DNA of 64,000 nucleotides from Effusibacillus dendaii. GTDB taxonomy: Bacteria > Bacillota > Bacilli > Tumebacillales > Effusibacillaceae. The stretch is taken from the NCBI RefSeq assembly GCF_015097055.1, contig NZ_AP023366.1, positions 906,501-970,500 on the forward strand, given 5' to 3'. A model generated the notes under the pieces. The model was not told where the DNA came from. It did not search any database and worked only from the letters and a program-made list of their open reading frames with translations. The position numbers and the translations under genes are program-made. Of this stretch, positions 1 to 8,846 are shown piece by piece (positions within the stretch are counted from its first letter, which is position 1; the number at the start of each line of letters is the position of its first letter).

Positions 1-677
1 ATCAGTATCAGACCTGCCATCAATACCAATAAGTGGGATAAAGGAGTAACAATACAACCGAAATGTTTATCTGTTAATTGAATGTGATCTGCGTAAAATT
101 CGGCATTGGATTGTAAATTATAATGAGTCAGCACAACACCTTTAGGGAGCCCTGTGGTTCCGGAAGTATACAAAATAGTCGCGGCATCATCCGGTGATAA
201 ATCAATCGCCAGAAAAGGAGAATCCGACTCCCTTTTGATAAAACTGAAAAACTTAAACTTTTCACTTTCTATAACAGACTCCTTATGATCATCGGTAAAA
301 ATTACTGTTTCAAGATTAGGCAGGTTTTCAATAACATGATTTAAGATTGGAAAATGAGTGGAGTGTGTAATTAGTACTTTAACTTCCGCATCTGCAAGTA
401 CGTGTGAAATCTCTGCCTCCTTAAGCAAAACGTTCATGGGCACAGCTAAAGCGCCAAGTTTCAATATTCCGAAAAATGCGCCTATAAAACTTAATCCATT
501 TGGCAACCAAATTGAAACACGATCTCCTTTTCCCACTCCCAGGTCTCTCAAAGTTAGTGCAAATTGATTTGACAAGTTATTCATGTAATCATAGTCATAA
601 TTTACATCATCAAAAATAACCGCAGTTTGTTTTCCCCTTTTTACGGCTTGAAATTCAACTGAAAATGCCAGGTTCAC
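1..677 (-). CDS. Acyl-CoA synthetase (AMP-binding), N-terminal part, cut by left edge
   Basis: About 225 N-terminal residues of an ANL-superfamily acid-CoA ligase are visible; the rest lies left of the window. The phosphate-binding A3 motif YTSGTTGLPKG is present near residue 175, preceded by the usual first-domain sequence (ending DRVSIWLPNG and LGALAVPMN). Such enzymes activate a carboxylic acid with ATP and join it to CoA. The start is a GTG at 677, chosen for the GGGAGGG ribosome binding site about 6 bases upstream; no ATG fits. It is the last visible gene of the operon HpaB-family enzyme, SDR, TetR, ligase, so its substrate is probably a product of that pathway. Substrate unknown. Confidence 0.88.
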   Translation of the reverse strand, partial: MNLAFSVEFQAVKRGKQTAVIFDDVNYDYDYMNNLSNQFALTLRDLGVGKGDRVSIWLPNGLSFIGAFFGILKLGALAVPMNVLLKEAEISHVLADAEVKVLITHSTHFPILNHVIENLPNLETVIFTDDHKESVIESEKFKFFSFIKRESDSPFLAIDLSPDDAATILYTSGTTGLPKGVVLTHYNLQSNAEFYADHIQLTDKHFGCIVTPLSHLLVLMAGLIL

Positions 678-752
678 AAAAAGCCCTCCCCGTTTCCGGT
701 GATTGAAACGACCTCCAACGAACTAATCAGTTTGATTTCACAATATGTTGCT

Positions 753-1379
753 TTATTTGTTTTTCAGCATGAATTTTTCATACAACGGATGGTTTCGTAA
801 GTCATGATTTAAAACAGAATTTAAAATCAGATCGACAAAAATATCTGCGATCTCCTCAATCGAATACTCTCCATTCTTGCGATACCAGATGTAAGTCCAA
901 TCGACCATGCCAAAAATCGCCATTGCCAAAATTTTTGACGGCAACTCCATCCGGATTTCCCCTGTTGCCAGACCTTCGTTCAAAATTTTAAGCATTAACT
1001 CTACATATTCATCACGTTTCTGTTCTACAATTTCGAAAAACTCACCTGTCAGATATCTGTACTCCTGGAAAAATATTGTCACCGAAGCTTTATACTTATC
1101 GATACCAATCAATAAATCTTTAATGATTGCAGCAAGACGTTCTATCGATGTATTCCATGCGTTATAACATTCATAACCTCTTTCTAACGTGTACTGAATA
1201 TAACGATCATGGATTGTAAAAAGAAGTTCTTCTTTCGATTTATAGTTGTGATAGAACGCCCCCTTTGAACTGCAACTCACTTCGATAATTTCATCAACAG
1301 AAACTTTATGGTACCCTTTTTTCTCAAATAAGTTGATCGCAATCTGTAAGATACGTTCCCTTGTTTCAAGCTCCGCCAT
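753..1379 (-). CDS. TetR/AcrR family transcriptional regulator
   Basis: A 208-residue TetR-type repressor. The N-terminal helix-turn-helix is clear: RERILQIAINLFEKKGYHK followed by SSKGAFYHNYKSKEELL (about residues 8-55). The C-terminal ligand domain ends with a FGMVDWTYIWYRKNG segment typical of fatty-acid or aromatic-CoA responsive members. The frame stays open up to 1535, but the ATG at 1379 is preceded by AGGA at good spacing and gives the usual family length, so the longer form, which would overlap the SDR gene, is rejected. It lies inside the operon it probably controls; a palindrome at 3741-3764 is the likely operator. The ligand is unknown, but the adjacent CoA ligase suggests an acyl-CoA (inference). 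Confidence 0.88.
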   Translation of the reverse strand: MAELETRERILQIAINLFEKKGYHKVSVDEIIEVSCSSKGAFYHNYKSKEELLFTIHDRYIQYTLERGYECYNAWNTSIERLAAIIKDLLIGIDKYKASVTIFFQEYRYLTGEFFEIVEQKRDEYVELMLKILNEGLATGEIRMELPSKILAMAIFGMVDWTYIWYRKNGEYSIEEIADIFVDLILNSVLNHDLRNHPLYEKFMLKNK

Positions 1380-1476
1380 TTCTTGTCCTGTTCCTCCGCC
1401 ATTTTTATTCCCTAATTTTACCTGAGATCGATTACACAACCATTCTAACATTTTAAATTTTGCGTGATATTCCTTA

Positions 1477-2247
1477 CTACTGAGCTGTCCAACCGCCATC
1501 GACAAATATAGTTTGGCCTGTAATATACGCTGCAACCGGAGACGCTAGGAATAATGCCGCTCCGGCAATTTCATCGATTGTCCCAAGTCTCCTTAAAGGG
1601 GTCTTATTTAGGATGTAATTTCGAAAATGTTCATCTTTAAACGCATCATGATTCATATCTGTTTCGACATATCCGGGACCGATCGCATTCACTTGAATAT
1701 TGTATTTAGCCCATTCCAAAGCCAGAGCTTTAGTGAGTTGCATTACCCCCCCTTTGCTAGCGCAATACGTGGAAAGTGAAATGTCTCCGACAGCCCCCAT
1801 GATCGAGGAGATATTAATAATTCTGCCTGCTGATCTTTCCTTCATTACCTGTGCAGCAGTCTGGCTGAAAAAGAAAACCGATTTCAGATTGGTTTCAATT
1901 GTTGAGTCCCAGTCTTCCACCGAAATGTCAAACGCCTTTTTAGGAAAAACGACTCCCGCATTATTTATTAATACATCGATTCTGGTTTCTTTTTCTCTAA
2001 TCTCATTGACCACCTGATGCACAAAATCAATATTGTTTACATCGCCAGCGAAAAAAGAAGCTCTACTCCCTCTCGAGAGAATGGCGGAAACATTCTCTTG
2101 AAGCTGTTTTTCATTTCGGCTTATCAGAAAGACTTTCGCTCCCGCTGCTGCGAATGCTTCGGCCATTCCTTTCCCCAGTCCTTTGCTGGCTCCCGTAATC
2201 AGCACAATCTGATCAGTCAAGTCAAAAAATTGTTTATATATTTCCAT
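1477..2247 (-). CDS. SDR-family NAD(P)-dependent oxidoreductase
   Basis: A classical short-chain dehydrogenase of 256 residues. Visible are the cofactor motif TGASKGLGKG near the N-terminus, NNAGV, the catalytic Ser with YCASK (Tyr and Lys) near residue 160, and the C-terminal AAYITGQTIFVDGG signature. It resembles 3-oxoacyl-ACP reductase and gluconate 5-dehydrogenase type enzymes; the substrate cannot be read from sequence. Three starts are possible at 2256 (GTG), 2253 and 2247 (ATG). The GAGGTG box is well spaced only for 2247. The gene overlaps the end of the HpaB-family gene by 14 bases, indicating translational coupling. Confidence 0.9.
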   Translation of the reverse strand: MEIYKQFFDLTDQIVLITGASKGLGKGMAEAFAAAGAKVFLISRNEKQLQENVSAILSRGSRASFFAGDVNNIDFVHQVVNEIREKETRIDVLINNAGVVFPKKAFDISVEDWDSTIETNLKSVFFFSQTAAQVMKERSAGRIINISSIMGAVGDISLSTYCASKGGVMQLTKALALEWAKYNIQVNAIGPGYVETDMNHDAFKDEHFRNYILNKTPLRRLGTIDEIAGAALFLASPVAAYITGQTIFVDGGWTAQ

Positions 2248-3700
2248 CCCCATCACCTCGCTTCAAAATCCCAGCTGCGCTCTTTGCCAAAGTTTCATAT
2301 CGGGAAAAATCTGCTTCAGTGAAGACCGCAATTTTTTGGGCCATTAGCGATCCTTCGGCATGAAGAGTGGTGACCTCCCAAAATCCCCCCATATCGGAAG
2401 CAACCAAATCATGAACCAAACGAATCATTCGATACCGATGTTCAGAGGATTCATTAGCATTTCCTGCAAGATATTTGAGAATATAGGGACGAAGTTCATT
2501 GTTTTCAAAGTCATCTTCACTAGGAACAGTTACAATAATTCCCCCTGATATATCTTGCAAGTATTTGACAATTCGATGGTAGTTGTTGGCGAAATGATAC
2601 TTTGCTGAGTTACTAATCATAGGATTCGGATATACAATACCCGTTAGTTTGTCTTCAACCGGGTTTTCACACGCAGATCGGGTTAAGGCGTTTAATGTTT
2701 CTCCATACAGAATCATCTCCGAAATTTTTTCTCTTACGTGAGACATTTTTGAAGTTCCGTTATAATCGGCCATTAATTTGGCTGCTCCAATTAACAACTC
2801 GATGTATGGATATTTGTATGCGGAGGCTGTCATACGATGGAAGTTGGCAAACATTTGTGTATAAAAACCCGCAAATTCCCATTCCCCACCCAAAAACACC
2901 CGCTCATTCGGAATAAAAACATTATCGAAAACAACCAAAGCATCCATGATATCAAACATGCCGCTTACCGGTACCTCTCTTAAGGGGCGATCTTCATAGG
3001 CTCCTGCACGGGATATTATTTTTAAACCCTTTGTATTCACCGGAATCGCAAATGAAACGGCATATTCTTTATCAGCTTCTGTCATGGCGCGGGTTGGCAG
3101 AATAATAATTTCGTTTGCATATTGGACCGCTGTCATATGGGCTTTGGCACCCCGCACAACGATTCCGTCACTCCGTTTTCCCACAATTCTCAGGTATAAA
3201 TCCTTATCAGCCTGCCGGGAAGGCCTTAAACTCCGATCTCCTTTCACATCCGTCATTCCGATAGCCAAGCTCAGATCGCCCCGTTGGAGATGACGAGCAA
3301 ACGCTTCTACTCGTTGGTTATATTCAGTTCCATACTTCTCATCTACATATTTAGATGCGACCCTTACCGCGTTCAGAGCATCGCTTCCTCCTTCTTTGGC
3401 AAAAGGGGGAAATCCGAAGCAAAGTCGACTTCCTGTTTCGATAAGTTGTTTCCGTTTTAATAAATCGTCTTTGGTTCTGGGGGCATATAAAAACCGGTTG
3501 ATCTTTTCTCCATTTTCAACCGCAACCGCAAAGTCACTGTATTCTTCTTTTTCCGTAATTTGATAATCCACTAGCGCCGTTTGTACCCCGACTTTCAAAA
3601 CCGGATGCGAAATAACATCCTCTACCAATTTCCCACGATAATAAACTTCTCGACCATCCTGTAGACTTGTTAAAAATTCTTCAGGTTTCCTGAGTCCCAT
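2234..3700 (-). CDS. 4-hydroxyphenylacetate 3-hydroxylase (HpaB)/AbfD family protein
   Basis: A 488-residue protein of the superfamily that includes flavin-dependent 4-hydroxyphenylacetate hydroxylase (HpaB) and the [4Fe-4S]/FAD enzyme 4-hydroxybutyryl-CoA dehydratase (AbfD). Segments such as DPKGDR-like DVKGDRSLRPS, DGIVVRGAKAHMT, DALVVFDNVFIPNERVFL and VTVPSEDDF match the family. Compared from memory with AbfD, the first cluster Cys may remain (LCFGFPPF) but the second is Phe, and the Cys after FANFHR is Tyr. An iron-sulfur cluster therefore looks impossible, and a flavin monooxygenase-like or related reaction is more likely. No HpaC-type flavin reductase lies nearby. The ATG follows AAGGAGGAGAACT. 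It is the first gene of its operon. Exact reaction unknown. Confidence 0.85.
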   Translation of the reverse strand: MGLRKPEEFLTSLQDGREVYYRGKLVEDVISHPVLKVGVQTALVDYQITEKEEYSDFAVAVENGEKINRFLYAPRTKDDLLKRKQLIETGSRLCFGFPPFAKEGGSDALNAVRVASKYVDEKYGTEYNQRVEAFARHLQRGDLSLAIGMTDVKGDRSLRPSRQADKDLYLRIVGKRSDGIVVRGAKAHMTAVQYANEIIILPTRAMTEADKEYAVSFAIPVNTKGLKIISRAGAYEDRPLREVPVSGMFDIMDALVVFDNVFIPNERVFLGGEWEFAGFYTQMFANFHRMTASAYKYPYIELLIGAAKLMADYNGTSKMSHVREKISEMILYGETLNALTRSACENPVEDKLTGIVYPNPMISNSAKYHFANNYHRIVKYLQDISGGIIVTVPSEDDFENNELRPYILKYLAGNANESSEHRYRMIRLVHDLVASDMGGFWEVTTLHAEGSLMAQKIAVFTEADFSRYETLAKSAAGILKRGDGDGNI

Positions 3701-3740
3701 AGTTCTCCTCCTTAAAAACGGTTGTAAATAAGTTTGTTCT

Positions 3741-3764
3741 AATAGACCGACCAGTCTGTCTGTT
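3741..3764. promoter_or_regulatory. Palindromic operator, probable TetR site
   Basis: An imperfect 24-bp palindrome with core GACnGACnnGTCnGTC at 3745-3760 (12 of 16 positions symmetric); outer bases also match. It lies immediately downstream of the -10 box of the minus-strand promoter, over the expected transcription start. The position fits repression by the TetR gene in the same operon (inference). The GACnGAC half-site resembles sites known for other TetR repressors. Confidence 0.7.
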
Positions 3765-3771
3765 CAAGTTT

Positions 3772-3800
3772 ATTATGTTTTATCGTTTGTGAAATGTCAA
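3772..3800 (-). promoter_or_regulatory. Sigma-A-type promoter of the HpaB-SDR-tetR operon
   Basis: On the minus strand TTGACA (3800-3795), a 17-base spacer and CATAAT (3777-3772). The palindrome begins 7 bases further downstream. Confidence 0.75.
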
Positions 3801-4188
3801 TATAATTCAAACATTCAGATAAATTGAATTTGCCTTCCACATCCGCCTGTACAATGATTGATAAACTTTCGTCTTTTCTCGCACTAACGACCGCCTCAAT
3901 TTTCGCGACATGCTCTTCTTTTCGAAATAAATCTTAGCCCATCCATTGCACCGCATTTTTTGGATGAGAAAGGGAGATTTTTCTTATTCCCGTGAAAATA
4001 CAAAAAAATCCTCGTTCTAAGGTTAGACAACTTAGAATATCGGTCTTCAAAACCGTAAGGCACATGCTGTATCAATTCGGTTTGACACAGACGCATCAAA
4101 GAATACGAAAAACCGGACAACTCCGTTGTGGCAAAAAAATGGAATCGCTTCTTGTTTCATCAATATCCTGTCCCCCCATAAAGCCCGT
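3801..4188. other. Non-coding interval between two minus-strand operons
   Basis: No convincing gene is seen. Short open frames here lack ribosome binding sites and conserved sequence. It holds upstream sequence of the TetR-controlled promoter and a weak dyad (TTCTAAG / CTTAGAA near 4016-4038) of unknown meaning. Confidence 0.5.
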
Positions 4189-4213
4189 AAAAAAAGACAG
4201 CCGAATGGCTGTC
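4189..4213 (-). terminator. Intrinsic terminator of the amide operon
   Basis: On the minus strand GACAGCC, loop ATTC, GGCTGTC, then seven T. It starts 8 bases after the fmdB stop codon. Confidence 0.85.
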
Positions 4214-4220
4214 AATGCAG

Positions 4221-4502
4221 TCAATGTCCCACTTGCCATGGCCTTTGGCCCACCTTCGGCGCATGACCATGATGCGTGTGTGCCGAATGGGTCAGTTCTT
4301 CCCGGCTCATCCGCTTCGGCTGTGTGCTTTCCGTCACCCGTTTGCGAATGGCGGCTCCCATGGACCAGACAAACGGTGCGGTGTAGATCCGTTTTGCCAT
4401 CTGTTTGCAGATGGGGCATGCAAGGGTTGATGGAAGCTCGTTGACAGATAATCGTTCCTCAAAAGCGCCACAATCTGGACATTCGAATCGATAAATCGGC
4501 AT
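4221..4502 (-). CDS. fmdB: FmdB-type zinc ribbon protein
   Basis: A 93-residue protein starting MPIYRFECPDCG, with a CPDC...CPIC zinc ribbon in the first 35 residues (FmdB/regulatory zinc ribbon family) and a His-rich tail (HSAHTHHGH). FmdB proteins accompany formamidase FmdA and are thought to be regulatory or accessory; the precise role is not established. The frame is open to 4538, but the ATG at 4502 is the family start. It follows fmdA by 39 bases and is the last gene before the terminator. Confidence 0.88.
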   Translation of the reverse strand: MPIYRFECPDCGAFEERLSVNELPSTLACPICKQMAKRIYTAPFVWSMGAAIRKRVTESTQPKRMSREELTHSAHTHHGHAPKVGQRPWQVGH

Positions 4503-4541
4503 CTCCTCACCTCTTATCCCGGATTTCGAAACAGTCATTCA

Positions 4542-5720
4542 TCATTTGGGCAAAATGTCTTTGTCAAATATCGCCGTCGGGATGGCGAGCGTACAGCAGG
4601 CGTTTGGCACATCGACAATTCCGCTAATTCGTCCTTCGACGGGAGCCGCTCCCAGAATCATATAGGCCTGCTGTCCAGTGTATCCGATTGTTTGCAAATA
4701 ATCGATCGCATTTAAACAGGCCCTCCGATAGGCAATATGAGCGTCCAGGTAATGTTGCGTTCCTGTCATCTCGTCAACCGAAATCCCTTCAAACACAAGA
4801 TATTCGGAATATCGGGGCTCGACCGGACCCGGCTTGAAAATCGGGTTATTTGTCAATCCGTATTTTGCCATTCCTCCTTTGATCACATCGACGTGCAGGT
4901 CGATCCAACCCGCCATTTCGATCGCACCGCAAAACGTAATTTCACCATCCCCCTGTGAAAAATGGATATCCCCCATCGACAATTTGGCTCCCTCTACAAA
5001 TACCGGGAAATAAATGCGGGACCCCTTCGAAAGATTCTTTATATCGCAGTTCCCCCCATTCTCCCGAGGCGGCACCGTCCGCGCCGCTTCTTTCGCCACC
5101 CGGTCAAATTCGGCGCCTTTCAACAATCCGAGCACCGCACTATCGGGATCCGGCAGGTTGGCCAGACCCGGAATCCGGTAAGGATCGGTCGCGACAAGTT
5201 CCGCTTCCCGTCGGTTCCATCGGTCCAGCAGTTCATGTGAGGGAGCTACCCCAATCAGACCGGGGTGCATGATCCCGGCAAACTTGACACCCGGAATATG
5301 GCGGGACATTGCGTAAATGCCTTGAAAATCCCAGATCGTCTTGGCTGCTTCCGGATACTGTTCCATAAGAAACCCGCCGCCGTTTTCTTTCGCGAAGATT
5401 CCGGTGAATCCCCACTCTGATTTTGGCATCGCTCCCATGTCCAAAATGTCGACCACCAGAATATCGCCCGGTTCTGCACCGTTTACCCAAATCGGCCCGC
5501 TCAATACATGAACCCGTTTCAGATTTACATCGCGGATGTCAGAAGGATCATCGTTGTTTTGAATTTGTCCGTCCGTCCAATCCTTGCATTCGATGCGGAA
5601 CACAGCTCCCGGATTGACGGAGACAACCGCCGGAATATCCGGATGCCAACGGTTGTGTCCGGGAACATCCTGTTCGTCCATCGGTTTTGTCAAATCAACT
5701 CGAAACAATACTTCGGGCAT
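4542..5720 (-). CDS. fmdA: Acetamidase/formamidase
   Basis: A 392-residue member of the FmdA_AmdA family, which hydrolyses formamide or acetamide to ammonia and the acid in the cytoplasm. Typical segments are HRWHPDIP, FRIECKDWTDGQI, GDILVVDILD, FSQGDGEITFCGAIEM and the C-terminal GQQAYMILGAAPVEGRISGIVD; the length is normal for the family. The start at 5720 (MPEVLFRVDL) is preferred over 5747. It lies downstream of a second, unrelated amidase of the nitrilase superfamily, so the operon carries two independent amide hydrolases. Formamide versus acetamide preference cannot be decided here. Confidence 0.92.
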   Translation of the reverse strand: MPEVLFRVDLTKPMDEQDVPGHNRWHPDIPAVVSVNPGAVFRIECKDWTDGQIQNNDDPSDIRDVNLKRVHVLSGPIWVNGAEPGDILVVDILDMGAMPKSEWGFTGIFAKENGGGFLMEQYPEAAKTIWDFQGIYAMSRHIPGVKFAGIMHPGLIGVAPSHELLDRWNRREAELVATDPYRIPGLANLPDPDSAVLGLLKGAEFDRVAKEAARTVPPRENGGNCDIKNLSKGSRIYFPVFVEGAKLSMGDIHFSQGDGEITFCGAIEMAGWIDLHVDVIKGGMAKYGLTNNPIFKPGPVEPRYSEYLVFEGISVDEMTGTQHYLDAHIAYRRACLNAIDYLQTIGYTGQQAYMILGAAPVEGRISGIVDVPNACCTLAIPTAIFDKDILPK

Positions 5721-5759
5721 ATCCTGATTCCCCTTCCCCTGAAACAAATATTTTTACAA

Positions 5760-6839
5760 TTACTTGGCCTCTTCCAATTCCAAACCCGGCGCAATCACGG
5801 AATCAGTTGCAGATGCTTCCGCTTTCGCCTCTCTGACCGACACGGCACCCTCCAGATCCTGACCGTCCCCCTCCTGTTCCGGCAGCGCGGTTGTTCGGGT
5901 AAGAGATTCACAGGCAAACCGCGCCTGTTTTTCATCTGCCACCCATTCACGGTAGAAATCGTAGGGGCAAGCTGCGATCCCTAGCGGTCCTGCTGCCGTA
6001 TAACCGCGGTGGGTTAAATTGAACAGGTGATTTTCCGCCGTCCAGTTCGCCCGTGCGTCACGAATCGCGGATAAAGACAAGAGGGCAAATTGTACCTCTC
6101 CCGGCGTACTGCCGCACTCTGCCAACATCGTCCCGTCAAAATTGACAATGCTTGAATGTCCGAAATAGGAATAGACCATGTCCCGTCCCGCCAAGTTGGC
6201 AACGGCAAAATAGGTCAGATTTTCCCAGGCGCGAACTTGTGCAATCATACGCTGCTGTTCCTTTGAAGGATACATGTACCCCTGGATGCGGACGACCAAT
6301 TCGGCGCCTTTCATGACCGTATCGCGGACAATCTCCGGATAGTTGCCGTCATAACAGATGGTGGCACCAATTTTTAACCCTTTCGGTCCTTCGACTACCA
6401 TTGTCTTATCGCCGGGGTACCACGGTTCTTTTGGCACCCACGGGTTGATTTTGTGATAGTTCATCACAATTTCACCGCAGTCGTTGATTAGAACCAGTGA
6501 GTTGAACGGATTGCCGCCAGCCGGATTTTCCTCGCCGGTGATGGAGAAAACCCCCCATACCTGATTGCGTTTACACGCTTCTGACAGCACCTCGGTTTCC
6601 GGCCCTGGCACGGTTGTGGTCAAATCCCGCCATTTAACAGGGTGAAATCCCTGCAGGCTATATTCCGGGAAAATAATCAAATCCAAACCGGGATACCCCG
6701 TTTTCACCCCGTCCACGTAAGAAGCAATTTGATAAGCGTTTTCCAATACCTGTTGTTTCGTCTCCAACACGGGCACCGGGTAGTTCACAACGGCAACCCC
6801 CACTGTATCTTTGCTGGAATGAATCGTTCCTACTGGCAT
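5760..6839 (-). CDS. amiE: Aliphatic amidase / formamidase (nitrilase superfamily)
   Basis: A 359-residue carbon-nitrogen hydrolase close to the AmiE/AmiF group. The catalytic triad is visible as Glu59 (FPEYS), Lys130 (NYHKINPW) and Cys162 (TICYDGNYPE). The N-terminus (SSKDTVGVAVVNY) is more like AmiE than AmiF, whereas the ARANWTAENHLFNLTHRGY region is AmiF-like, so the substrate could be formamide or a short aliphatic amide. The last 40 residues are an extra, low-complexity tail rich in Glu and Ala (EEQEG, VREAKAEASATD). The ATG is preceded by AAAGGGGA. It sits between permease and fmdA. Confidence 0.9.
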   Translation of the reverse strand: MPVGTIHSSKDTVGVAVVNYPVPVLETKQQVLENAYQIASYVDGVKTGYPGLDLIIFPEYSLQGFHPVKWRDLTTTVPGPETEVLSEACKRNQVWGVFSITGEENPAGGNPFNSLVLINDCGEIVMNYHKINPWVPKEPWYPGDKTMVVEGPKGLKIGATICYDGNYPEIVRDTVMKGAELVVRIQGYMYPSKEQQRMIAQVRAWENLTYFAVANLAGRDMVYSYFGHSSIVNFDGTMLAECGSTPGEVQFALLSLSAIRDARANWTAENHLFNLTHRGYTAAGPLGIAACPYDFYREWVADEKQARFACESLTRTTALPEQEGDGQDLEGAVSVREAKAEASATDSVIAPGLELEEAK

Positions 6840-6878
6840 ATGGCAAATCCCCTTTCCCAGATTGATAGAATGATTCTC

Positions 6879-8678
6879 TTATTGTTTCTTGCACATATCA
6901 TGGCAGTCTTTTTCCAGGCTGCAACAGAGAGAGCAGACGGTTCCCTGATGGAACGGACAATACGTGATATCCTCCGGCTCATATTTGAAATGGCAGCAAG
7001 TGCAAAGAATTTCCGGCACCATATCGAGAGTTTCCTTCGGGAATCCAGACTGCCCGGTTTTTCTGCCAATTACAGTCCCTGCATCAACGGTTGCCGCAAG
7101 CGCTGCATGGACAGCCTTAGCTTCCGATCCTCCCGAAAGTGAAATCACCATTTTGCCGTCTTCACCTTTACGAATATAAGGATTCTCACGTGCAATGTAA
7201 TACTTTCCTTTCGTTGCAAGCGCTAGTATCGGTGACAACACGAACGCCAGCAGCAGCGACAAGAAAGGCGAGAACGCCTGCAGAACGGGGCCGAACACGT
7301 TAAAGAACGCCAGGATGGAGACGATCGATGCGATCATCATCGAACCGAATCCGACCGGATTGAAATTATGCAGATGTGCCCGTTTGAATTCGATGTAGGA
7401 GGGGCTGATTTTGAGAATCGCTTTGTTGATGACCAAATCGGCAACAACCGCTCCGATCCATGCAAGGGCAACGTTGGAATAAAATCCAAGCACATTGTTC
7501 AAAAATCCGAACAGTCCGAACTCCATCAACGTGATCGAGATCCCTACATTGAGAAACAGCCAGACAACCCGACCGGGATGGAAATGCAACAGCCGGGAAA
7601 AGAAGTTGGACCACGAAAGCGAACCGGAGTAGGCGTTTGTGACATTGATTTTGATCTGCGACAGGATCACAAAAAACGTGGCAATCGTAAGTGCAGCAAA
7701 TGCACCCGGAATAAATGTCTGAAATCCCATCTGGTACATATGGATCGGTTCATTTGCCGCCTGCAGCCCGACCGCAGGCGCCACATAGGCTGCCATAAAA
7801 GCGCCGCCCCATTGTTTGAATGCACCGAGGATCACCCAACCGGGACCCGCCAGCACAACGGCCCACCACCATTTGGATTTGTTTTTCGCCGTCTTTTCCG
7901 GCATAAACCGCAGATAGTCAACCTGTTCCCCGATTTGCGCGATTAAAGACAGGACCACACCAGCCGCCAAACCGAACATCATCGGATTGAACGATGCACC
8001 TGACGGTGAATTTCCGGCAAAATGGGTCCAGTTGGAAAAAGCGCCCGGATCTTTCACCAGTATCACCACAAACGGAAGCACCATCAAGGTAAGCCAGATT
8101 GGCTGTGTCCAGACCTGTAAACGGGCCAGGAATGTCATTCCAAAGATCACCATGGGAATGATAATGATCGACGAAACAAGATATCCAATTGCCAACGGCA
8201 ATCCAAAGTACAGTTCGAATGCCTGCGCCATGACGGCACCTTCAAGAGCAAAATAAATAAACGTAAATGACGCGTAAATCAAGGAAGTCAAGGTAGATCC
8301 CAAATATCCAAACCCTGCTCCGCGCGTCAACAGATCCATATCGATGTTGTACTTAGCCGAATAATACGCAATCGGCAAACCGGTCAAGAAGATAATGACG
8401 GCGGAAACAAGAATTGCCCAAAAAGAGTTGGCGAAACCGTATGAAACGGCAATCGAACCGCCTATGGCGAAATCTGCCAGATAGGCAATGCCGCCTATCG
8501 CAGAGCTGAAGACCGCATACTCGCTCCATTTACGGAAAGAACGTGGCGCATATCGCAGCGAATAATCTTCCAAAACCGGATTGTTCACCCATTTGTTAAA
8601 TGTGCGTTTCGGTTCGCTGTGTGTTCGCCCTCCCGTTTTTCCATGTTCCAAAATCACTTCGTTACTTCCCATACTCAT
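6879..8678 (-). CDS. NCS1-family permease with Cys-rich C-terminal tail
   Basis: A 599-residue nucleobase-cation-symport-1 type transporter with about 12 membrane segments (about residues 55-480); the N-terminal NPVLEDYSLRYAPRSFRKWS and RGAGFGYLGSTLTSL segments fit purine/cytosine permease-like members. It probably imports the amide or related nitrogen compound (inference from the operon). Unusually, after a 70-residue cytoplasmic linker it ends in a compact cysteine module: CTCC, then YCPF, CSLCCSL, and CHDMCK at the very end, likely a metal-binding knuckle. To my recollection similar modules join NCS1 domains to histidine kinase domains in some sensor proteins; here the protein stops right after it. 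Start 8678 was chosen for GGGGGAG upstream. Confidence 0.85.
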   Translation of the reverse strand: MSMGSNEVILEHGKTGGRTHSEPKRTFNKWVNNPVLEDYSLRYAPRSFRKWSEYAVFSSAIGGIAYLADFAIGGSIAVSYGFANSFWAILVSAVIIFLTGLPIAYYSAKYNIDMDLLTRGAGFGYLGSTLTSLIYASFTFIYFALEGAVMAQAFELYFGLPLAIGYLVSSIIIIPMVIFGMTFLARLQVWTQPIWLTLMVLPFVVILVKDPGAFSNWTHFAGNSPSGASFNPMMFGLAAGVVLSLIAQIGEQVDYLRFMPEKTAKNKSKWWWAVVLAGPGWVILGAFKQWGGAFMAAYVAPAVGLQAANEPIHMYQMGFQTFIPGAFAALTIATFFVILSQIKINVTNAYSGSLSWSNFFSRLLHFHPGRVVWLFLNVGISITLMEFGLFGFLNNVLGFYSNVALAWIGAVVADLVINKAILKISPSYIEFKRAHLHNFNPVGFGSMMIASIVSILAFFNVFGPVLQAFSPFLSLLLAFVLSPILALATKGKYYIARENPYIRKGEDGKMVISLSGGSEAKAVHAALAATVDAGTVIGRKTGQSGFPKETLDMVPEILCTCCHFKYEPEDITYCPFHQGTVCSLCCSLEKDCHDMCKKQ

Positions 8679-8805
8679 TGGTTTCTCCCCCTTTCTGTGT
8701 GCAGACATGCACCTTCTCATCCATTCTTTGGTAAGTGCCCGGCAACAGACCTATTGTCCACCTCTCCTGTCCGCAGGTTTCCCCCTCCTTTCTTCTCCTC
8801 TTCGG

Positions 8806-8846
8806 AAAAACAGAAAGAAGCCAGACGCATTAGGCGAGGCTTCTTT
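8806..8846 (-). terminator. Intrinsic terminator inside the amide operon leader
   Basis: On the minus strand AAAGAAGCC, a 15-base loop, GGCTTCTTT, then CTGTTTTT. It lies about 130 bases upstream of the permease start with no gene directly before it, so it looks like a leader attenuator rather than an end-of-gene terminator. A 5-bp hairpin with loop GATGAA (8853-8868) and a longer dyad CCTGTA/TACAGG (8869-8898) lie just upstream of it in the transcript. Confidence 0.7.

Noticed and set aside
1380-1535. N-terminal extension of the TetR gene
   Set aside because: Not conserved, overlaps the SDR gene, and a good start exists at 1379.
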